Source: Spirosoma montaniterrae (GTDB lineage: Bacteria > Bacteroidota > Bacteroidia > Cytophagales > Spirosomataceae). Taken from it: a stretch of DNA of 64,000 nucleotides. Within the stretch, counting starts at the first letter, position 1; each line of letters opens with the position of its first letter. The translations under genes and the position numbers were made by a program. Below are positions 34,107-43,252 of this stretch, in pieces. Location: contig NZ_CP014263.1 of NCBI RefSeq assembly GCF_001988955.1, positions 4,248,001-4,312,000 of the forward strand, read 5' to 3'. A model generated the notes under the pieces. It saw only the letters and a list, made by a program, of their open reading frames with translations. It was not told where the DNA came from and made no database searches.

Positions 34107-35450
34107 TCAGTTAGAGCCAGCCGATTTTTTTGGTTCGGGAAGCAGGTAGCCTACCGTGCGGTTGCGTTCGGTGAGGTAGGTACGGGCCACGCGCTGCACG
34201 TCTTCTTTGGTCACTTTTTCGTAGAGCGACGGAGCTTCGTAGAGTTTTCTGTAGTCGCCAAAAAACAGTTCGTAAGTACCTAAGCTGTTGGCTTTGCCGT
34301 TGATGGTTTCCATTGTCCGGTAAAACTCCATCAGCTTCTGGTTTTTCAGCTTTTGCAGTTCAACGTCGGTAATCCCTTCATTGACGAGCTTATCGATCTG
34401 ATATAGCACCGATTTCTCCAACTGCGGGGCCGATACGTTGCTGGCGGCAATGGCGTAAATCGAGAACAGGTTCGGATCGAACGACTCGCCAAAGCTGCTG
34501 AACGCCCGCGACGCAATCGTAGAATCGAGTACGAGGGCTTTGGTCAGCCGAGACGAGTTGCCGGTGGTTAGAATGCCGCTCAGCAGATCGAGCGCGTAGT
34601 AGTCGGGGTGGCGGGTTTCGGGGGTGTGCCAGGCCAGCAGAATATTAGGCGTCGCTATGTCTTTATAGGTTGTTACACGCCGTTCGCCATTTTGGGGTGG
34701 CTCAACGGTACGCAGACTATCGGGCAGTTTCTGGGCCGGAATGGGTTCGATATACTGCTCGGCTAATTTGCGTACCTGTGCTGCCGTAACATCACCAACC
34801 ACCACAGCCACAGCATTGTTGGGCGAGTAATACGTTTTGAAATACCGCTCCAGGTCAGCCTGCGACCATTTTTTAATGTCGGACTCAAACCCAATTACCG
34901 GAAACATATACGGATGTTCCGAAAATGCCGTAGCCTGAACTAATTCGCTGATGACCCGGTAGTTGGAGTTCTCTAAACCCGTACTGCGCTCCGACAGCAC
35001 CACGCCCCGTTCACTTTCTACCATCTTCGGGTCGATGGCGAGGTCGCGAATACGGTCGGCTTCGAGGTCGAAGATGGTTTCGAGTGCCCCGCTCTGAAAC
35101 CAGTCGGTATAGACCGTCGTATTTTGGGTAGTATAAGCGTTGTTGGAGCCGCCGTTGGCCTCCATAACCCGGTCGAACTGCTTGGGGCCGTATTTTTTGG
35201 CTCCATTGAACATCATGTGCTCGAAAAAGTGCGACAAGCCCGTAACACCATGTACCTCGTTGCGTGAACCAACCCGCCAGAAGGTGTAAAAGTTAGCGTT
35301 TGGGATGGAGTGGTCTTCAAGGACCATGAACTTCATGCCGTTTTTGAGCGTAAAGGTCTGGACGTCTTCGGGTTTCGGCTTGTTTTGGGCAACTGCCAGA
35401 AAACTCGCTGAGAGCAGCAGAGCCACCAGCAGCCCGGTTCGTTTGTTCAT
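34107..35450 (-). CDS. M16-family zinc metallopeptidase, catalytic subunit
   Basis: 447 residues from MNKRTGLLVALLLSASFLAVAQ, a signal peptide. The inverted zinc motif HFFEH occurs in GVTGLSHFFEHMMFNGAKKYG at about residue 65, and the third ligand Glu is in the following AYTTQNTTVYTDWFQSGALETIFDLEADR region. The second domain carries the conserved R-Y pair region (YFKTYYSPNNAVAVVVGD). Periplasmic oligopeptide or protein degradation is typical. An upstream GTG/ATG in frame ([13 protein letters not shown]) would only add non-signal residues. It is divergent from the SDR gene, 47 bp apart, and heads the two-gene M16 unit. Confidence 0.9.
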   Translation of the reverse strand: MNKRTGLLVALLLSASFLAVAQNKPKPEDVQTFTLKNGMKFMVLEDHSIPNANFYTFWRVGSRNEVHGVTGLSHFFEHMMFNGAKKYGPKQFDRVMEANGGSNNAYTTQNTTVYTDWFQSGALETIFDLEADRIRDLAIDPKMVESERGVVLSERSTGLENSNYRVISELVQATAFSEHPYMFPVIGFESDIKKWSQADLERYFKTYYSPNNAVAVVVGDVTAAQVRKLAEQYIEPIPAQKLPDSLRTVEPPQNGERRVTTYKDIATPNILLAWHTPETRHPDYYALDLLSGILTTGNSSRLTKALVLDSTIASRAFSSFGESFDPNLFSIYAIAASNVSAPQLEKSVLYQIDKLVNEGITDVELQKLKNQKLMEFYRTMETINGKANSLGTYELFFGDYRKLYEAPSLYEKVTKEDVQRVARTYLTERNRTVGYLLPEPKKSAGSN

Positions 35451-35497
35451 TTGTGTTGATCGATTGGGAGAATGCCTAAAATTAGGCAACTTCCCGT

Positions 35498-36268
35498 ATG
35501 AATCAATCTCTCTGGACCCTCAACGGGCAACGCGCCCTCGTTACGGGCGGCACAAAAGGCATTGGCGAAGCTGTTGTCCGACAGTTTCTCGACCTCGGCG
35601 CATCGGTTTTCCTCGTAGCCCGCGACAACAACCGGCTACAAGCCCAACTCGCCGACTATCGGCAACAGGGCCACTCGGTCGATGGCATGGCCGCCGACCT
35701 CAGCCAGCCCAATGCCGTAGCGGAGGTCGTATCCGCCCTAAGCGACCACTGGGGTGCGCTCGACATCCTGGTGAACAACGTTGGCAGCAACATCCGCAAA
35801 CCAACCGTTGCATACACACCCGACGAGTACGACTACGTACTGAACACAAACCTCCGTTCGGCCTACGCGCTCACGCAGGCGGCTTACCCGCTGTTGCGGG
35901 CGTCGGGCGATGCAAAGGTGGTGATGGTATCGTCGGTATCGGGCCTGACCCACACCAGCAGCGGGTCGCTGTATGGCATGACCAAAGCGGCTATGCTGCA
36001 ACTGACGCGCAATCTTGCCGTTGAGTGGGCTGGCGATAACATCCGGGTCAATGCCGTGGCTCCGTGGTACATACGAACCCCATTGGCCGCCCCCGTGCTG
36101 AATAATCCCGAAAAATTGGCTGGCATTCTGGCCCGCACGCCCATGAACCGCATCGGCGAACCGCACGAAGTGGCATCGGTAGTGTCGTTTCTGGCGATGC
36201 CTGCCTCGGGCTACGTAACCGGGCAAACCATTTCGGCTGATGGCGGACTGCTGGCGTGGGGATTTTAA
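35498..36268 (+). CDS. short-chain dehydrogenase/reductase, tropinone-reductase-like
   Basis: 256 residues, a classical SDR. Cofactor motif TGGTKGIG at 16-23, NNVGS near 91-95 (NNAG variant), catalytic Ser in MVSSVSGL, Tyr and Lys in YGMTK, then [11 protein letters not shown] and the C-terminal GQTISADGG strand. It reduces or oxidises a small carbonyl or alcohol with NAD(P)(H); substrate not evident. The [20 protein letters not shown] helix resembles plant-type tropinone reductases. Ends inside the left arm of a perfect inverted repeat shared with the convergent TIM-barrel gene. Confidence 0.9.
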   Translation: MNQSLWTLNGQRALVTGGTKGIGEAVVRQFLDLGASVFLVARDNNRLQAQLADYRQQGHSVDGMAADLSQPNAVAEVVSALSDHWGALDILVNNVGSNIRKPTVAYTPDEYDYVLNTNLRSAYALTQAAYPLLRASGDAKVVMVSSVSGLTHTSSGSLYGMTKAAMLQLTRNLAVEWAGDNIRVNAVAPWYIRTPLAAPVLNNPEKLAGILARTPMNRIGEPHEVASVVSFLAMPASGYVTGQTISADGGLLAWGF

Positions 36269-36350
36269 CAGTTGACAGTTAACAGCCATCAACCAACAGT
36301 GTTTCCGGTACATTCACTGTTGGTTGATGGCTGTTAACTGTCAACTGTTA
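36266..36350. repeat. perfect 36-bp inverted repeat over two gene ends
   Basis: Arms 36266-36301 and 36315-36350 (beginning TAACAGTTGACAGTTAACAG) are exact complements around a 13-base spacer. The stop codons of both convergent genes lie in the arms: TAA of the SDR gene and TGA of the TIM-barrel gene. It could work as a bidirectional terminator. Confidence 0.92.
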
Positions 36351-37264
36351 GCGGCCATTGCCTGCATTTTCTGGAACGCCGTTTTTGCCACCACGTCGGC
36401 GGGTTGGGCGTAGTAGGTCTTGTTAAAAACTTCGAGCGAAAGGACGATGGGCTTTGTCGGGTCTTTAATAATATTGAGCGTCTCGCGGATGGGCGCAACA
36501 CCATCGCCCGGAAACACGCGGTCGGCGTCGGTAATGGCGGTGCGGGGCAGGTTGGCAGGATAATCGTTCACGTGAAAGATTTCAATGCCGGGCTTACCCG
36601 CCAATGGCAAACTGGCCGGGCTGGAGCCGCCTTTGTAGAGGTGGTAAATGTCGAGCAACACCCGCGCCGAAGGGTGGCCGCTTTCAATCGCTACAAACAT
36701 CACCTCGCTCAGTTTATTCAGGTTTTTCGAGAAACCCCACAGTTCTAACTGCGGCACCACGCCGGTTTGGTCGCCGAGTTCGAGGATGGCGCGGTAACGT
36801 TCTGCCGCTTTGTAGAGGTCGATGACCGGAGCGTCGGGTGTTTGGGCACCGATAGAGGGGGCGGCTGTACGCTTGCAGCCAATTTGCGCCAGCAGGTCCA
36901 TTTCTCGTTTGAGCTGATCGAGACCTTTGGCGCGGGCGGCAGCGTCGTCTACAATCCACGGAGCAAAGCCAATGGTATTTTCTACCGTTATGCCCAGATC
37001 GCCGAGCCGTTTGCGAAGGTCGGCGGCTGTACCGGTTTTGAGGTAATTCTGGTACGTATCCATCCAAATCTCGACCGACCGAAATCCGGCTTTGGCGGCT
37101 GTTTCCAGTTCGCTCACTAATCCGAGTTTATGCCCTCGAATGGTACTCATGTTCAGGCAAAGCGTAAACGGCTGGGCGGCTGTTGGCATGCCCTGGGTAA
37201 TGTCGGGCAGAAGGGTTGTACCGGCCACGGTGGTAAGAGCAGTAAGAGACTGGCGACGGTTCAT
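36341..37264 (-). CDS. exported sugar-phosphate isomerase/epimerase-like TIM-barrel protein
   Basis: 307 residues. Signal MNRRQSLTALTTVAGTTLLP has a twin-arginine-like start. Barrel landmarks: FRSVEIWMDTYQNYL, ITVENTIGFAPW, RTAAPSIGAQ, GVVPQLELWGFSKNLNKLSEV with a metal-binding Glu, RVLLDIYHLYKGGSS, IEIFHVNDYPANLPR and IVLSLEVFNKTYYAQ. These match the AP-endonuclease-2/xylose-isomerase-like fold. The last residues, MAANS, are read from the arm of an inverted repeat, so the C-terminus may have been altered by its insertion. Substrate unknown; a second family member is at 21112. Confidence 0.85.
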   Translation of the reverse strand: MNRRQSLTALTTVAGTTLLPDITQGMPTAAQPFTLCLNMSTIRGHKLGLVSELETAAKAGFRSVEIWMDTYQNYLKTGTAADLRKRLGDLGITVENTIGFAPWIVDDAAARAKGLDQLKREMDLLAQIGCKRTAAPSIGAQTPDAPVIDLYKAAERYRAILELGDQTGVVPQLELWGFSKNLNKLSEVMFVAIESGHPSARVLLDIYHLYKGGSSPASLPLAGKPGIEIFHVNDYPANLPRTAITDADRVFPGDGVAPIRETLNIIKDPTKPIVLSLEVFNKTYYAQPADVVAKTAFQKMQAMAANS

Positions 37265-37318
37265 GCAGATTCGTTCGTAGGCTTGCGGAGGACGTAGCCG
37301 TCCAACCTACTTCTAAAG

Positions 37319-39031
37319 CTACAGCAGCGGCTCTTTTACTACTGTGTCGAACACGCCCGTCAGCACACGGCCTTTGCGTTTTACCTGAATGAACAGGCGG
37401 TATTGCCCGGCGCGGGGAAATGCATACGGAAACTCGACCATGTTGTTGGTTTTCATGGCATGACGCATACCCGGCATACCTGCCATCAGCAACGGGCTAC
37501 GTTCGGCATCGGGCAGGGCATTCAGGCGGGCTACGTAGCGGTCGATGCTGTCACGGAAACGGTTGGCGTCTGGATACCGAAAAGTGCGGGCAGTGTCGGC
37601 AATACGCCCAACCAGCGACCCTTCGGCAGCCATCGAATACGTGCCAACGGGGTGCAGGTGAATGTACACCGTGCCATCCTGACGCAGCACAACCGCGTGG
37701 CCGCTCATGCCCAGATACGGCTCCAGCGACGTGGCCCGGCCCTGCTCATCAGCTACGGCAAATTTCAGCGTGTAAAGCTGACCGGCATCGAGCGTAGGAG
37801 CGGGTTTGTCCATCCAGATCATCGACGAGCCATCGGCCAGTGTTGCGCTGGCACCGGGCTTACCGCAAACGGCCATGTCCTGATCCAGACGCAGGGGAGT
37901 CTTTGTATCGGCGGCTACACCGATAGCTTTCGTGATAAGCCAGCTATCATCGCGGTCGGTTAGCGCAACGGGCGGGGCCGCTGTGGCAGGAGCGGGTATG
38001 GCAATGGTATCCGTCAGGGTTTCGGCAAAGCCGGAGCGATAGACTATATCACTGTATAACAAGTACTTACCAGCGGGCAGAGCGGGCAAATTGGTGGTAA
38101 ACGTCAGCGAATCCTGCCGGGCCGGGTGCAGGTGGGCGAAGGCATCCAGCCCCGGCAAACGAACCAGAAACGTATGCATGAGTTTGCCATGATCGGGAAT
38201 TATGAAACTGAGCAGCCGACGGGTCGACAGGCGGCTCCGTCGGCGAACTGTGCCGCTCCCATCGAACGTACTTGTATCCGCCCGGATTACGAGTTTCGTA
38301 GTGCCGTCATTTGCCAGTGCCAGCGACGTTTGAATAGGCATCGGCCTATACAGTTGCTCGGTTTGGTAAATCTCGGCTTCGCTGGTCCACCAGGTCCGCC
38401 AGCCGGTCAGGACCAGGGCCATCACGACCGCCCCCGACACGATGCCCACCACCCGCCGACGCCGGAGTTTGCTTACGTCGACCGCACCGGGCAAACTGAC
38501 GCCATCGGCATTACTGGCCCCAATAATGGTAATCATCATAGCTACCAGCAGCAGGCCCATCAGAGCCAGTGCCACACCCGTACCGGCGGGCATGTCGCGA
38601 ACCGCCGTAGCCACTGACATAACCGGCACCACCACCGTTTGCTGACCATCGGGGCCGTTCAGTTGCAGTTCAACGCTCGATGAACCCGAATCCATCAGCC
38701 ACAAATCGCCTTCGTAGCGGTTGTCGACAGGTGTTAGCTGGTCGTACATGGGTGCGCCTTTGTCGCCAGACCGGAAGTAGATCGGGCGGGCACCAATGCT
38801 GGTCAGGCGTCCCTGTTCAACAAAAACTGTCACCTTCGCCGTGCCAGGCACTACGTCGGGCGGCTGTATGCTTACCAGCAGCCGATATGCGCCAACCTGT
38901 TTCTGAACAATCACGCCCGAACTCCCTACGTGTGCATACGTATTGACTGAATGAGTGATTGACTGAATGAGTATAAAAACGAAACTTAAACGTCCTATCC
39001 AGTTGCTGAATCTACCCTTACAACTAATCAT
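37319..39031 (-). CDS. unknown membrane protein with extracytoplasmic beta domains
   Basis: 570 residues from the ATG (a GTG four codons earlier is open). Signal peptide FVFILIQSITHSVNTYAH, an N-terminal beta domain with FixH/YtkA-like character (QVGAYRLLVSIQPPDVVPGTAKVTVFVEQGRL), two membrane spans near 152-175 and 190-212, then a large outer part with His-rich strands HTFLVRLPGLDAFAHLHPARQDSL and YIHLHPVGTYSM, plus MAGMPGMRHAMKTNNM. The His/Met content hints at metal, perhaps copper, but no defined binding motif is visible. It is probably cotranscribed with the polytopic membrane protein just upstream (gap 52 bp). I do not recognise the family with confidence. Confidence 0.75.
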   Translation of the reverse strand: MISCKGRFSNWIGRLSFVFILIQSITHSVNTYAHVGSSGVIVQKQVGAYRLLVSIQPPDVVPGTAKVTVFVEQGRLTSIGARPIYFRSGDKGAPMYDQLTPVDNRYEGDLWLMDSGSSSVELQLNGPDGQQTVVVPVMSVATAVRDMPAGTGVALALMGLLLVAMMITIIGASNADGVSLPGAVDVSKLRRRRVVGIVSGAVVMALVLTGWRTWWTSEAEIYQTEQLYRPMPIQTSLALANDGTTKLVIRADTSTFDGSGTVRRRSRLSTRRLLSFIIPDHGKLMHTFLVRLPGLDAFAHLHPARQDSLTFTTNLPALPAGKYLLYSDIVYRSGFAETLTDTIAIPAPATAAPPVALTDRDDSWLITKAIGVAADTKTPLRLDQDMAVCGKPGASATLADGSSMIWMDKPAPTLDAGQLYTLKFAVADEQGRATSLEPYLGMSGHAVVLRQDGTVYIHLHPVGTYSMAAEGSLVGRIADTARTFRYPDANRFRDSIDRYVARLNALPDAERSPLLMAGMPGMRHAMKTNNMVEFPYAFPRAGQYRLFIQVKRKGRVLTGVFDTVVKEPLL

Positions 39032-39085
39032 TGCTTCATCCACCTTTTAGCTCGATCATTCAATCATTCAGTCATTCAATAGCTT
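38941..39085. repeat. CATTCA/TGAATG short repeats across a gene start
   Basis: TGACTGAATGAGTGATTGAC and relatives at 38944-38970 lie in the signal-peptide codons, and opposite-sense CATTCAATCATTCAGTCATT copies lie at 39058-39080 in the leader. Similar CATTC repeats encode a signal peptide at 62440-62470. Confidence 0.5.
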
Positions 39086-40322
39086 ACCGCACTACCCGTT
39101 TCATCCAGTTGCCCCAGAGCAGCCCAACGCGGGCCGAGAGTATAGCGTACAGACATGCTTTTCCGAAGCCAATGGCAAAATCGGCGGTCGATTGCAGGTT
39201 CCAGGGCGCAAAGGCATAGCGATACTCCCAGTCGGGGGGGCTGTTGTAGGTCCAGGAGTACGACAGAAATACGCCGTTTTGAGCGTAGGGCGATGTCAGC
39301 AGAAATTCGCCAAACGGCCATTGCACGGCCAGTAGCAATCCCATAAATACCAAGCCGTAGACTCCGGCCAGCAACCAGTCGTTGGGTTTTTTGCGCGTTT
39401 TCGTCTGCTCAAACCGACGCATGAGCCAGTCAACGCCTAATGCAGGCACAACCAGCAGAAGCGGAAAATGAAATGGCTGATACTGCGTAATCGGGTTCAT
39501 GACCGGGCCGAGCCGGGGCACAGCCTCGAAGTTCTGAATCACCCAACTGGGCAGCACCAGAAAGAGCATGAACAGCGCGGCAATGATGGTAACGGGCCAG
39601 CGCAGCAGCGACGCCCTGCCTACCGCAAACAGATAAAACGGCAGCACAATGGCCGCAGTGACGTAATAGACCGAATGGTGCGACTCGTGCATACCCATCG
39701 ACTCCGATGCAATGGTAAACAGCATGGTCAGCAGCAGCCCTGCCGCAATGGCAAACAGCCACTTGAGCCGGGTCGACTGCGCCAGTTGGTCAGACCGGGA
39801 TACGTCGATACCGCGAAACTGGTTTTGTAAAGACAACACGCCAATCATAGCACCAAACTGCACTGTCATGATGCCGATAGCCAGAATAGTGTGGGGGGGC
39901 GTCAGAATCTGCACGTCGAGACCGTAGGTATTGTGCCACCAGTCGTCGAACGGGGCCGAGGTGAGCATGGCGAGTGCGCCCCATACGCAGAACATAGCAC
40001 CCAGCGGGCCATAAAAAACGCCCCAGAACGGCACGGCCACCGCCCGGCCCGGATGGTTTTTGCGGAGCGTCAAATTCAGGATCTGATAGGCCGAAAACAA
40101 ACCGGCCACCACCGCTCCTACGTAGATAACCACGTGTGGGGGCGCAAACAGCCCATCGCGGCCAATGCTCATGTGCCACATGATATCCCAGAGTAGCCCA
40201 ACGACAACACAGAGCGATGAAAACACAACCGCATAGATGTATGTTGGAATACCCAGCCGCCAGTCAACGGAGCGCGGTACTGCCGGTGTTGGAGCGGGTA
40301 TCGATTGAATCGCTGATTGCAT
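39084..40322 (-). CDS. polytopic membrane protein of unknown function
   Basis: 412 residues with roughly ten hydrophobic spans, starting after a cytoplasmic MQSAIQSIPAPTPAVPRSVDW. Conserved-looking polar residues sit in or next to spans: LLWDIMWHMSIGRDGLFAPPHVVIY, TSAPFDDWWHNTYGLDVQILTPPHTIL, ASESMGMHESHHSVYYV. The paired His/Trp/Asp pattern suggests a metal- or heme-linked membrane protein, but no known family could be named. It is followed 52 bp later by another unknown membrane protein that is rich in His and Met, and the two probably form a functional pair. Confidence 0.78.
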   Translation of the reverse strand: MQSAIQSIPAPTPAVPRSVDWRLGIPTYIYAVVFSSLCVVVGLLWDIMWHMSIGRDGLFAPPHVVIYVGAVVAGLFSAYQILNLTLRKNHPGRAVAVPFWGVFYGPLGAMFCVWGALAMLTSAPFDDWWHNTYGLDVQILTPPHTILAIGIMTVQFGAMIGVLSLQNQFRGIDVSRSDQLAQSTRLKWLFAIAAGLLLTMLFTIASESMGMHESHHSVYYVTAAIVLPFYLFAVGRASLLRWPVTIIAALFMLFLVLPSWVIQNFEAVPRLGPVMNPITQYQPFHFPLLLVVPALGVDWLMRRFEQTKTRKKPNDWLLAGVYGLVFMGLLLAVQWPFGEFLLTSPYAQNGVFLSYSWTYNSPPDWEYRYAFAPWNLQSTADFAIGFGKACLYAILSARVGLLWGNWMKRVVR

Positions 40323-40484
40323 GGTTTAGAGAAGTTTACGGAATAGATGCAGAAAGATACGAAAAGGTTGCCGTACACAAAATGACGGTGTGACGTTCCG
40401 ACGATCAGGTTCGTCTTAGTTTAGCCAATGGCTCACTACTTCGGGCTATTTCAACGTTATTTGTACGAACAACGACCCATACTC

Positions 40485-41069
40485 ATGAAATACTACCTGA
40501 TCGTTTCACTGGTATTATTGCTCAGTGGCTGCGTACCCGACTTTCTGGTATCAGACCCCGACTGGGTGGTCATTGAAGCGGGCAATCACGAGCCGCTACC
40601 CAAGCGCAACGCGGGCATCGTAATCGCCCCAACCGAAATTTCGGCAACCGTTACGTTCGACAGTTCGTGCATCTACAACCTCGGCGACAATCAGGGGCAG
40701 GATTGGAACAAGGTTATCGGGCTGGGTTTTGTTGGCTCAAAGAATCAGGACATTTCGACGGGCACCCCACCCCACCAGATCGACGGGGTGCGCGTGGGCT
40801 GGCGTTGGAACCCACAACGCGCCCGCATCGACCTCGGCGCATACATATACGTCGATGGCAAACGCATCGATTTTAAAGTAGCCGAAACGCTTATCAACAC
40901 GCCTACCCGCCTGACCATCAAAATTGATTACGACCGCAAGCTGTATCAGGTGCTGGGTGGTCAGCCGGTAGCATTCACGCACAACAAGACCTTCGCCTAC
41001 AAAACCGGGCTGTATTTTGGCGGCAACTGGCCCGCTCCGCACAAGATTCGGGTGAAGATTGTGGACTAA
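40485..41069 (+). CDS. small lipoprotein of unknown function
   Basis: 194 residues from MKYYLIVSLVLLLSGC, a good lipobox (LSGC at 13-16); an ATG 19 codons upstream is open but would spoil the signal. The mature part is a beta-rich domain of about 175 residues (AGIVIAPTEISATVTFDSSCIYNLG, VGWRWNPQRARIDLGAYIYVDGKRI, FGGNWPAPHKIRVKI), resembling a jelly-roll or lectin-like sandwich in strand pattern only. It is monocistronic, divergent from the membrane-protein pair and convergent with the LytTR regulator. Confidence 0.78.
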   Translation: MKYYLIVSLVLLLSGCVPDFLVSDPDWVVIEAGNHEPLPKRNAGIVIAPTEISATVTFDSSCIYNLGDNQGQDWNKVIGLGFVGSKNQDISTGTPPHQIDGVRVGWRWNPQRARIDLGAYIYVDGKRIDFKVAETLINTPTRLTIKIDYDRKLYQVLGGQPVAFTHNKTFAYKTGLYFGGNWPAPHKIRVKIVD

Positions 41070-41074
41070 TGATG

Positions 41075-41827
41075 CTAATCGCTCTTCAGTACGCGCCCTA
41101 CATCCTTCTGATACAACCGTCCGATAGGTAATTCCAGCCCCTCGATGTCGATGTGCGTTGGCGTATATGCCCTGATTTTGTCTAACGCTACGATAAACGA
41201 GCGGTGGATGCGCACGAAATCGTCTTCGGGAAGCATGGCCTCTACAGAAGTGATACTTTGTTTGACAATCAGTGGTTTACCCGCCGTCGTGACAATCTTG
41301 ACGTAATCCTTCAGGCTCTCGACGTAAACAATTTCGTGCGTGAAAACTTTCACCATTTTACGGTCGGCGCGGAAGTAGAGAAAAGCGTTGCTGGGGGTCA
41401 GACTGACCGTCTTATCGGTTGGCAGAGCGGGCAGCGGGCTACTTACCGACGCAATGGTTTCGGTTTTCATAACCTTCGATACCGCCCGCAGAAACCGCTC
41501 GAACGAGATGGGTTTCAGCAGATAATCGACTATATCCAATTCGTAACCATCCAGCGCGTAATCGCGGTAGGCAGTCGTGAAAATGACTTTGGGCGGTTGT
41601 CGCAGGCTCCGCAGAAAATCTGTACCGAGCAGCTTCGGCATCTTGATGTCCAGAAATATCAGATCGACCGGAACGCTGTCTGCCGATGTTTCCTGCAAGC
41701 GGCTGAACGCCTGAACGGCATTGGAACACTTCCCGACGACTTCCAGCCCGTCGATCATCTCGATGTACGACTCGATCACTTCCAGGGCGGGCGGTTCATC
41801 ATCCACTAAAAGGCAGCGTAGGGTCAT
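41075..41827 (-). CDS. LytTR-family response regulator
   Basis: 250 residues. Receiver domain 1-120 with acidic pocket VDDEPP, phosphoacceptor Asp in DLIFLDIKMP (about 60), and the lysine in DYLLKPIS; LytTR DNA-binding domain about 145-248 (VYVESLKDYVKIVTTAGKPLIVKQSITSVEAMLPEDDFVRIHRSFIVALDKI). Phosphorylated by the sensor kinase whose gene ends 12 bp upstream. Target genes cannot be told from the window; the kinase-regulator pair is typical of the phylum and often controls distant genes. Confidence 0.95.
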   Translation of the reverse strand: MTLRCLLVDDEPPALEVIESYIEMIDGLEVVGKCSNAVQAFSRLQETSADSVPVDLIFLDIKMPKLLGTDFLRSLRQPPKVIFTTAYRDYALDGYELDIVDYLLKPISFERFLRAVSKVMKTETIASVSSPLPALPTDKTVSLTPSNAFLYFRADRKMVKVFTHEIVYVESLKDYVKIVTTAGKPLIVKQSITSVEAMLPEDDFVRIHRSFIVALDKIRAYTPTHIDIEGLELPIGRLYQKDVGRVLKSD

Positions 41828-41839
41828 GGTGCATTGGCG

Positions 41840-43000
41840 TTAATGAACTTCTTCGACAGCAAAGACGGGCGAAGCGGTCGGTTTTGGGGCAGACGACAGG
41901 TCTAACGTGAGCATGACCATGAACGTTTCGGGTTCGGCTGTTAACCGCAGGTCGTGCCGGTCGGGATAAAGCAACCGAAGGCGTTTCTGTACGTTTCGCA
42001 GGCCAATACCGCCCACATAGGACTCGTCGTGTTCGGCGGTTTCGCGGCTGTTAATCAGCTTAAACTTGAGCGTTGTATCCTGCACCGACAGATCGAGGTG
42101 CATCCAGGACTGCTCCAACTGTTCGCTCGTGCCATGTTTGAACGCATTCTCCAGGAACGGCACGAGTAGCAGCGGGGCAATCAGTTTGTCGTGATAATTG
42201 CCCGTAATCTGCACCGACATATCGAGCCGGTCGCCGTAACGCAGTTGTTCCAGCCCGATGTAGTTGCGCATAAACTGAATCTCTTTTTCCAGCAGCACCT
42301 CGGTCGCGTTACAGTCGTAGAGCATATAGCTGAGCAATTCCGACAGTTTCAGCACTACCGTAGGCGAGTTATCGGCCTTGCGGAGGGTGAGTGCGTAGAG
42401 ATTATTGAGCGTATTGAACAGAAAATGCGGATGCACCTGCGACTTGAGCAACTGTAGCTCGGCCTGTAGCTTCTCGCGCTCGATCTGCTGATACGCCTGC
42501 TGCTTCAGATACCAGACCTTCGCCAGCCGAATAGCAGCCGCAAAACCGCCAATGGTAGTACCTCCCCGCATACCGGCCATGATGGCACCAACAAACGTAC
42601 TGCGCGACATAGGCGCACCGAAGAACGCCCGGATGGGATCAACTACGTAGATCGAGAGTATTGCCGACGTAACGGCTGTACATAGCAGAATGGCTACCAG
42701 ACAGATGAAGCCCCATTCATACCGACCTTTGATTACGAACCGGGGCAAAAGCCAGTATAGAATGCTATACGTAAACAGCATGTGAGCAGGCATGAACAAC
42801 ACTGCATCGATTAAGGCCAGCGTAAACCCTTTGGCATACGCTATAGGCCAGCTAACTCCCTGACGAAGCAGAAAAGCAGCGGGCAGAAAGCTGTAGGTAA
42901 TCATGAAATAGACCAACCATACCACCCAGAACAAACCGTGCCGGGCCAGCCAGTGCCGGGGCTTATCGGAAAAGACAAACTCGTTGGTTAACAGTTGCAT
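41840..43000 (-). CDS. LytS-type sensor histidine kinase
   Basis: 386 residues. Four hydrophobic spans in the first 160 residues (LARHGLFWVVWLVYFMITYSF, ALIDAVLFMPAHMLFTYSILY, GFICLVAILLCTAVTSAILSIY) form a membrane sensor. After a short coiled coil comes the His_kinase domain with the phosphoacceptor in SQVHPHFLFNTLNNLYAL, followed by a HATPase region (PLLLVPFLENAFKHGT as N-box; GGIGLRNVQKRL as G-box). It forms a two-gene operon with the LytTR regulator. No extracellular ligand domain, so the signal is probably sensed in the membrane. Confidence 0.93.
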   Translation of the reverse strand: MQLLTNEFVFSDKPRHWLARHGLFWVVWLVYFMITYSFLPAAFLLRQGVSWPIAYAKGFTLALIDAVLFMPAHMLFTYSILYWLLPRFVIKGRYEWGFICLVAILLCTAVTSAILSIYVVDPIRAFFGAPMSRSTFVGAIMAGMRGGTTIGGFAAAIRLAKVWYLKQQAYQQIEREKLQAELQLLKSQVHPHFLFNTLNNLYALTLRKADNSPTVVLKLSELLSYMLYDCNATEVLLEKEIQFMRNYIGLEQLRYGDRLDMSVQITGNYHDKLIAPLLLVPFLENAFKHGTSEQLEQSWMHLDLSVQDTTLKFKLINSRETAEHDESYVGGIGLRNVQKRLRLLYPDRHDLRLTAEPETFMVMLTLDLSSAPKPTASPVFAVEEVH

Positions 43001-43200
43001 ACGTTGACGAATTGCTTACCCGAAGATAGCTAAACGCAATGGGTTCGTCTACGGGCAGGGGTGTTTATCGACAAACGACAGCCTACCGTCGCCGAACCGC
43101 AGATTGGGGCGTCGTTCGGCGTTCGGGTGCTACAACAGGGCGTGTAGCGGCCATTGGTCGGCACCGGGCGAAAATGTCGGCGGAGCGTTGGCGGTGTTAC

Positions 43201-43208
43201 TATGTTTG
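43201..43208 (+). promoter_or_regulatory. -7 box of the small secreted protein gene
   Basis: TATGTTTG fits TAnnTTTG and lies 44 bp before the ATG at 43253. No clear -33 element. The remaining 43001-43200 shows nothing recognisable. Confidence 0.4.
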
Positions 43209-43252
43209 GTGCAGTAAACGACTAAGCGCAACACACTAAACACAAAAATACA

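Noticed and set aside
39031..39043. GTG start four codons before the ATG of the unknown membrane protein
   Set aside because: It adds only MDEA before a start that already gives a plausible signal peptide; ATG preferred.
43001..43200. Search for RNA gene or short protein in the LytS upstream region
   Set aside because: No strong stem, conserved RNA motif or coding pattern found; only the -7 box at 43201 is noteworthy.
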